Assembly (NCBI GenBank): GCA_016758965.1
Contig: JAEPRB010000002.1
Span: 124,001-188,000, forward strand
Source of the DNA: Circinella minor
Taxonomy: Eukaryota; Mucoromycota; Mucoromycetes; Mucorales; Lichtheimiaceae
DNA length: 64,000 nucleotides
Reading direction: 5' to 3'
The position numbers and the translations under genes are program-made. The notes beneath the pieces were generated by a model. It was not told the origin of the DNA, did no database searches, and saw only the letters and a list, made by a program, of their open reading frames with translations. This document shows positions 63,185 to 64,000 of the stretch, piece by piece (positions within the stretch are counted from its first letter, which is position 1; each line of letters begins with the position of its first letter).

Positions 63185-64000
63185 ATGAGGAAGATACCGT
63201 ACCATACCTTCCTCTTTGCTGGTATTTTTGGCATCGTGACAAGCGTTAGCCCTACACCAAGATTGTATGGAAGTATGTTGTTTAAAAATATGTACTAGAA
63301 TTTAAAAAGTTTAAGATAACTTGTCGTTTGATGTAATAGTAGTGTTACAGATGTCAACAAAATAATTCTTTTTGCGTTGTACGTATATAATAATAATAAT
63401 GACTTATCTTTGAATATAGGTTGTGTCTACCTTCGACGAAAAATATATTGTTATGGTGGAGTCGATCACTCAGATCAAGCTAGAAAATCATCAGATATGA
63501 TTACAATGAATGATTTTTATTATTTAGATATTTCTGGAAATTTCACTGTTAACAATGCAAGCTCGGCATGGATTGAAATCCAAGCTAATAAAGGTAGCAT
63601 GCAGCCTGAACCCAATGCTCTTTACAGTATTGGGGCGATATCGGAATATAATACAATTGTTATAAATGGTGGTATTGGCAAAAACGATGATAGTTTATTG
63701 GTGAATCCAACAATAGCATATGATGTGGTTGAAAATATTTGGACTGCAATGAGTGGCAATAGCGGTAATCAAATGTATGAATCCACAACATACGAGTTAG
63801 CAATAAAGAACAAACAATAGTTTAGTTGAATTGACAATAAACAATACTAGTTGCATATTATTACTACAATGTTTATTAATAATTGTTTTCAAAGATATGC
63901 GGGAGCAGCAGCTAAAGAGCATAATAACAGTCTCTATATCTGGGGCGGTGTAAGGTAGGTCGATAATAAAATTTAAACTACGTATAGATAAATAATTGAT
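63185..64000 (+). CDS. kelch-repeat protein, N-terminal part (cut by window edge)
   Basis: Exons 63185-63272, 63420-63774 and 63895-63954 join in phase; the gene continues past 64000 after a GTAGGT donor. The N-terminus MRKIPYHTFLFAGIFGIVTS is a signal peptide (cut probably near residue 20), then SCVYLRRKIYCYGGVD starts the first kelch blade. Further blades show DFYYLDIS, SIGAISEYNTIVINGGIG, AYDVVENIWTAMSG and SLYIWGGVR, the GG doublet, Tyr and Trp spacing of kelch beta-propellers. Secreted or membrane-anchored kelch proteins of this kind are common in Mucoromycota. Function is unknown; it could be a cell-surface protein with a C-terminal membrane anchor. The donor of exon 2 (GTATGA at 63775) is chosen because it keeps the IYAGAAAKEHNNSLY frame. 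Confidence 0.85.

Overview
The window looks like nuclear DNA of a fungus, most likely an early-diverging one (Mucoromycota, Mucorales-like). The evidence is an AT-rich background, many short GT-AG introns (mostly 50-250 nt), long pyrimidine-rich 5' leaders, poly-Q/poly-N tracts, and a gene set of an MCM1-type MADS box, a velvet factor, a FAR1-type factor, Vts1 and a HbrB-family TORC2 subunit. No gene clusters operon-style. Species and phylum are inferred. I rebuilt every exon-intron structure by hand from splice signals and reading phase; each total given is an exact multiple of three.

Region by region. 0-13 kb: a small basic ORF (3.1 kb, -), a saccharopine-dehydrogenase-like oxidoreductase (5.1-6.7 kb, -), a 340-bp TA-flanked MITE with near-perfect terminal inverted repeats (8.1 kb) plus a decayed second copy of its end, ribosomal protein eL29 (9.7 kb, +), a Vts1/Smaug SAM-domain RNA regulator (10.5-12.4 kb, -) and a possible two-exon small cysteine-rich protein (12.9 kb, -). 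14-26 kb: a mitochondrial-type PPR protein (+), an F-box protein (+), a FAR1 DNA-binding-domain factor (-) and an HSL-family alpha/beta hydrolase (-). 26-30 kb: a shattered MFS drug/H+ antiporter-like pseudogene and a 145-residue membrane protein (+). 30.6-33.4 kb: an eight-exon velvet regulator (-).

33.4-43.2 kb is a gene desert of about 10 kb. It holds the remains of a Helitron-type PIF1 helicase (38.2-38.9 kb), two GC-rich hairpin islands (35.8 and 37.65-37.75 kb), and one end of a repeat shared with 23.9-24.1 kb. It is probably a graveyard of rolling-circle and other mobile DNA.

43-64 kb is denser: an unrecognised 654-residue low-complexity protein (+), a HbrB/Bit61/PRR5-type TORC2 subunit (+), an SRF/MCM1-type MADS-box factor (+), acetyl-CoA C-acetyltransferase (+), an orphan seven-helix membrane protein (+), a CHERP-like splicing-associated protein ending in a CCHC knuckle (-), a 101-residue single-pass PPxY protein (-) and a kelch-repeat protein cut by the window edge (+).

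Taken together the genes are mostly regulators (transcription, mRNA fate, TORC2, ubiquitin adaptors) and housekeeping enzymes. They do not form an obvious pathway. The least explained material is the hairpin/repeat system in the desert, the CHERP-like protein with altered end domains, the small Cys-rich gene and the PPxY mini-protein.
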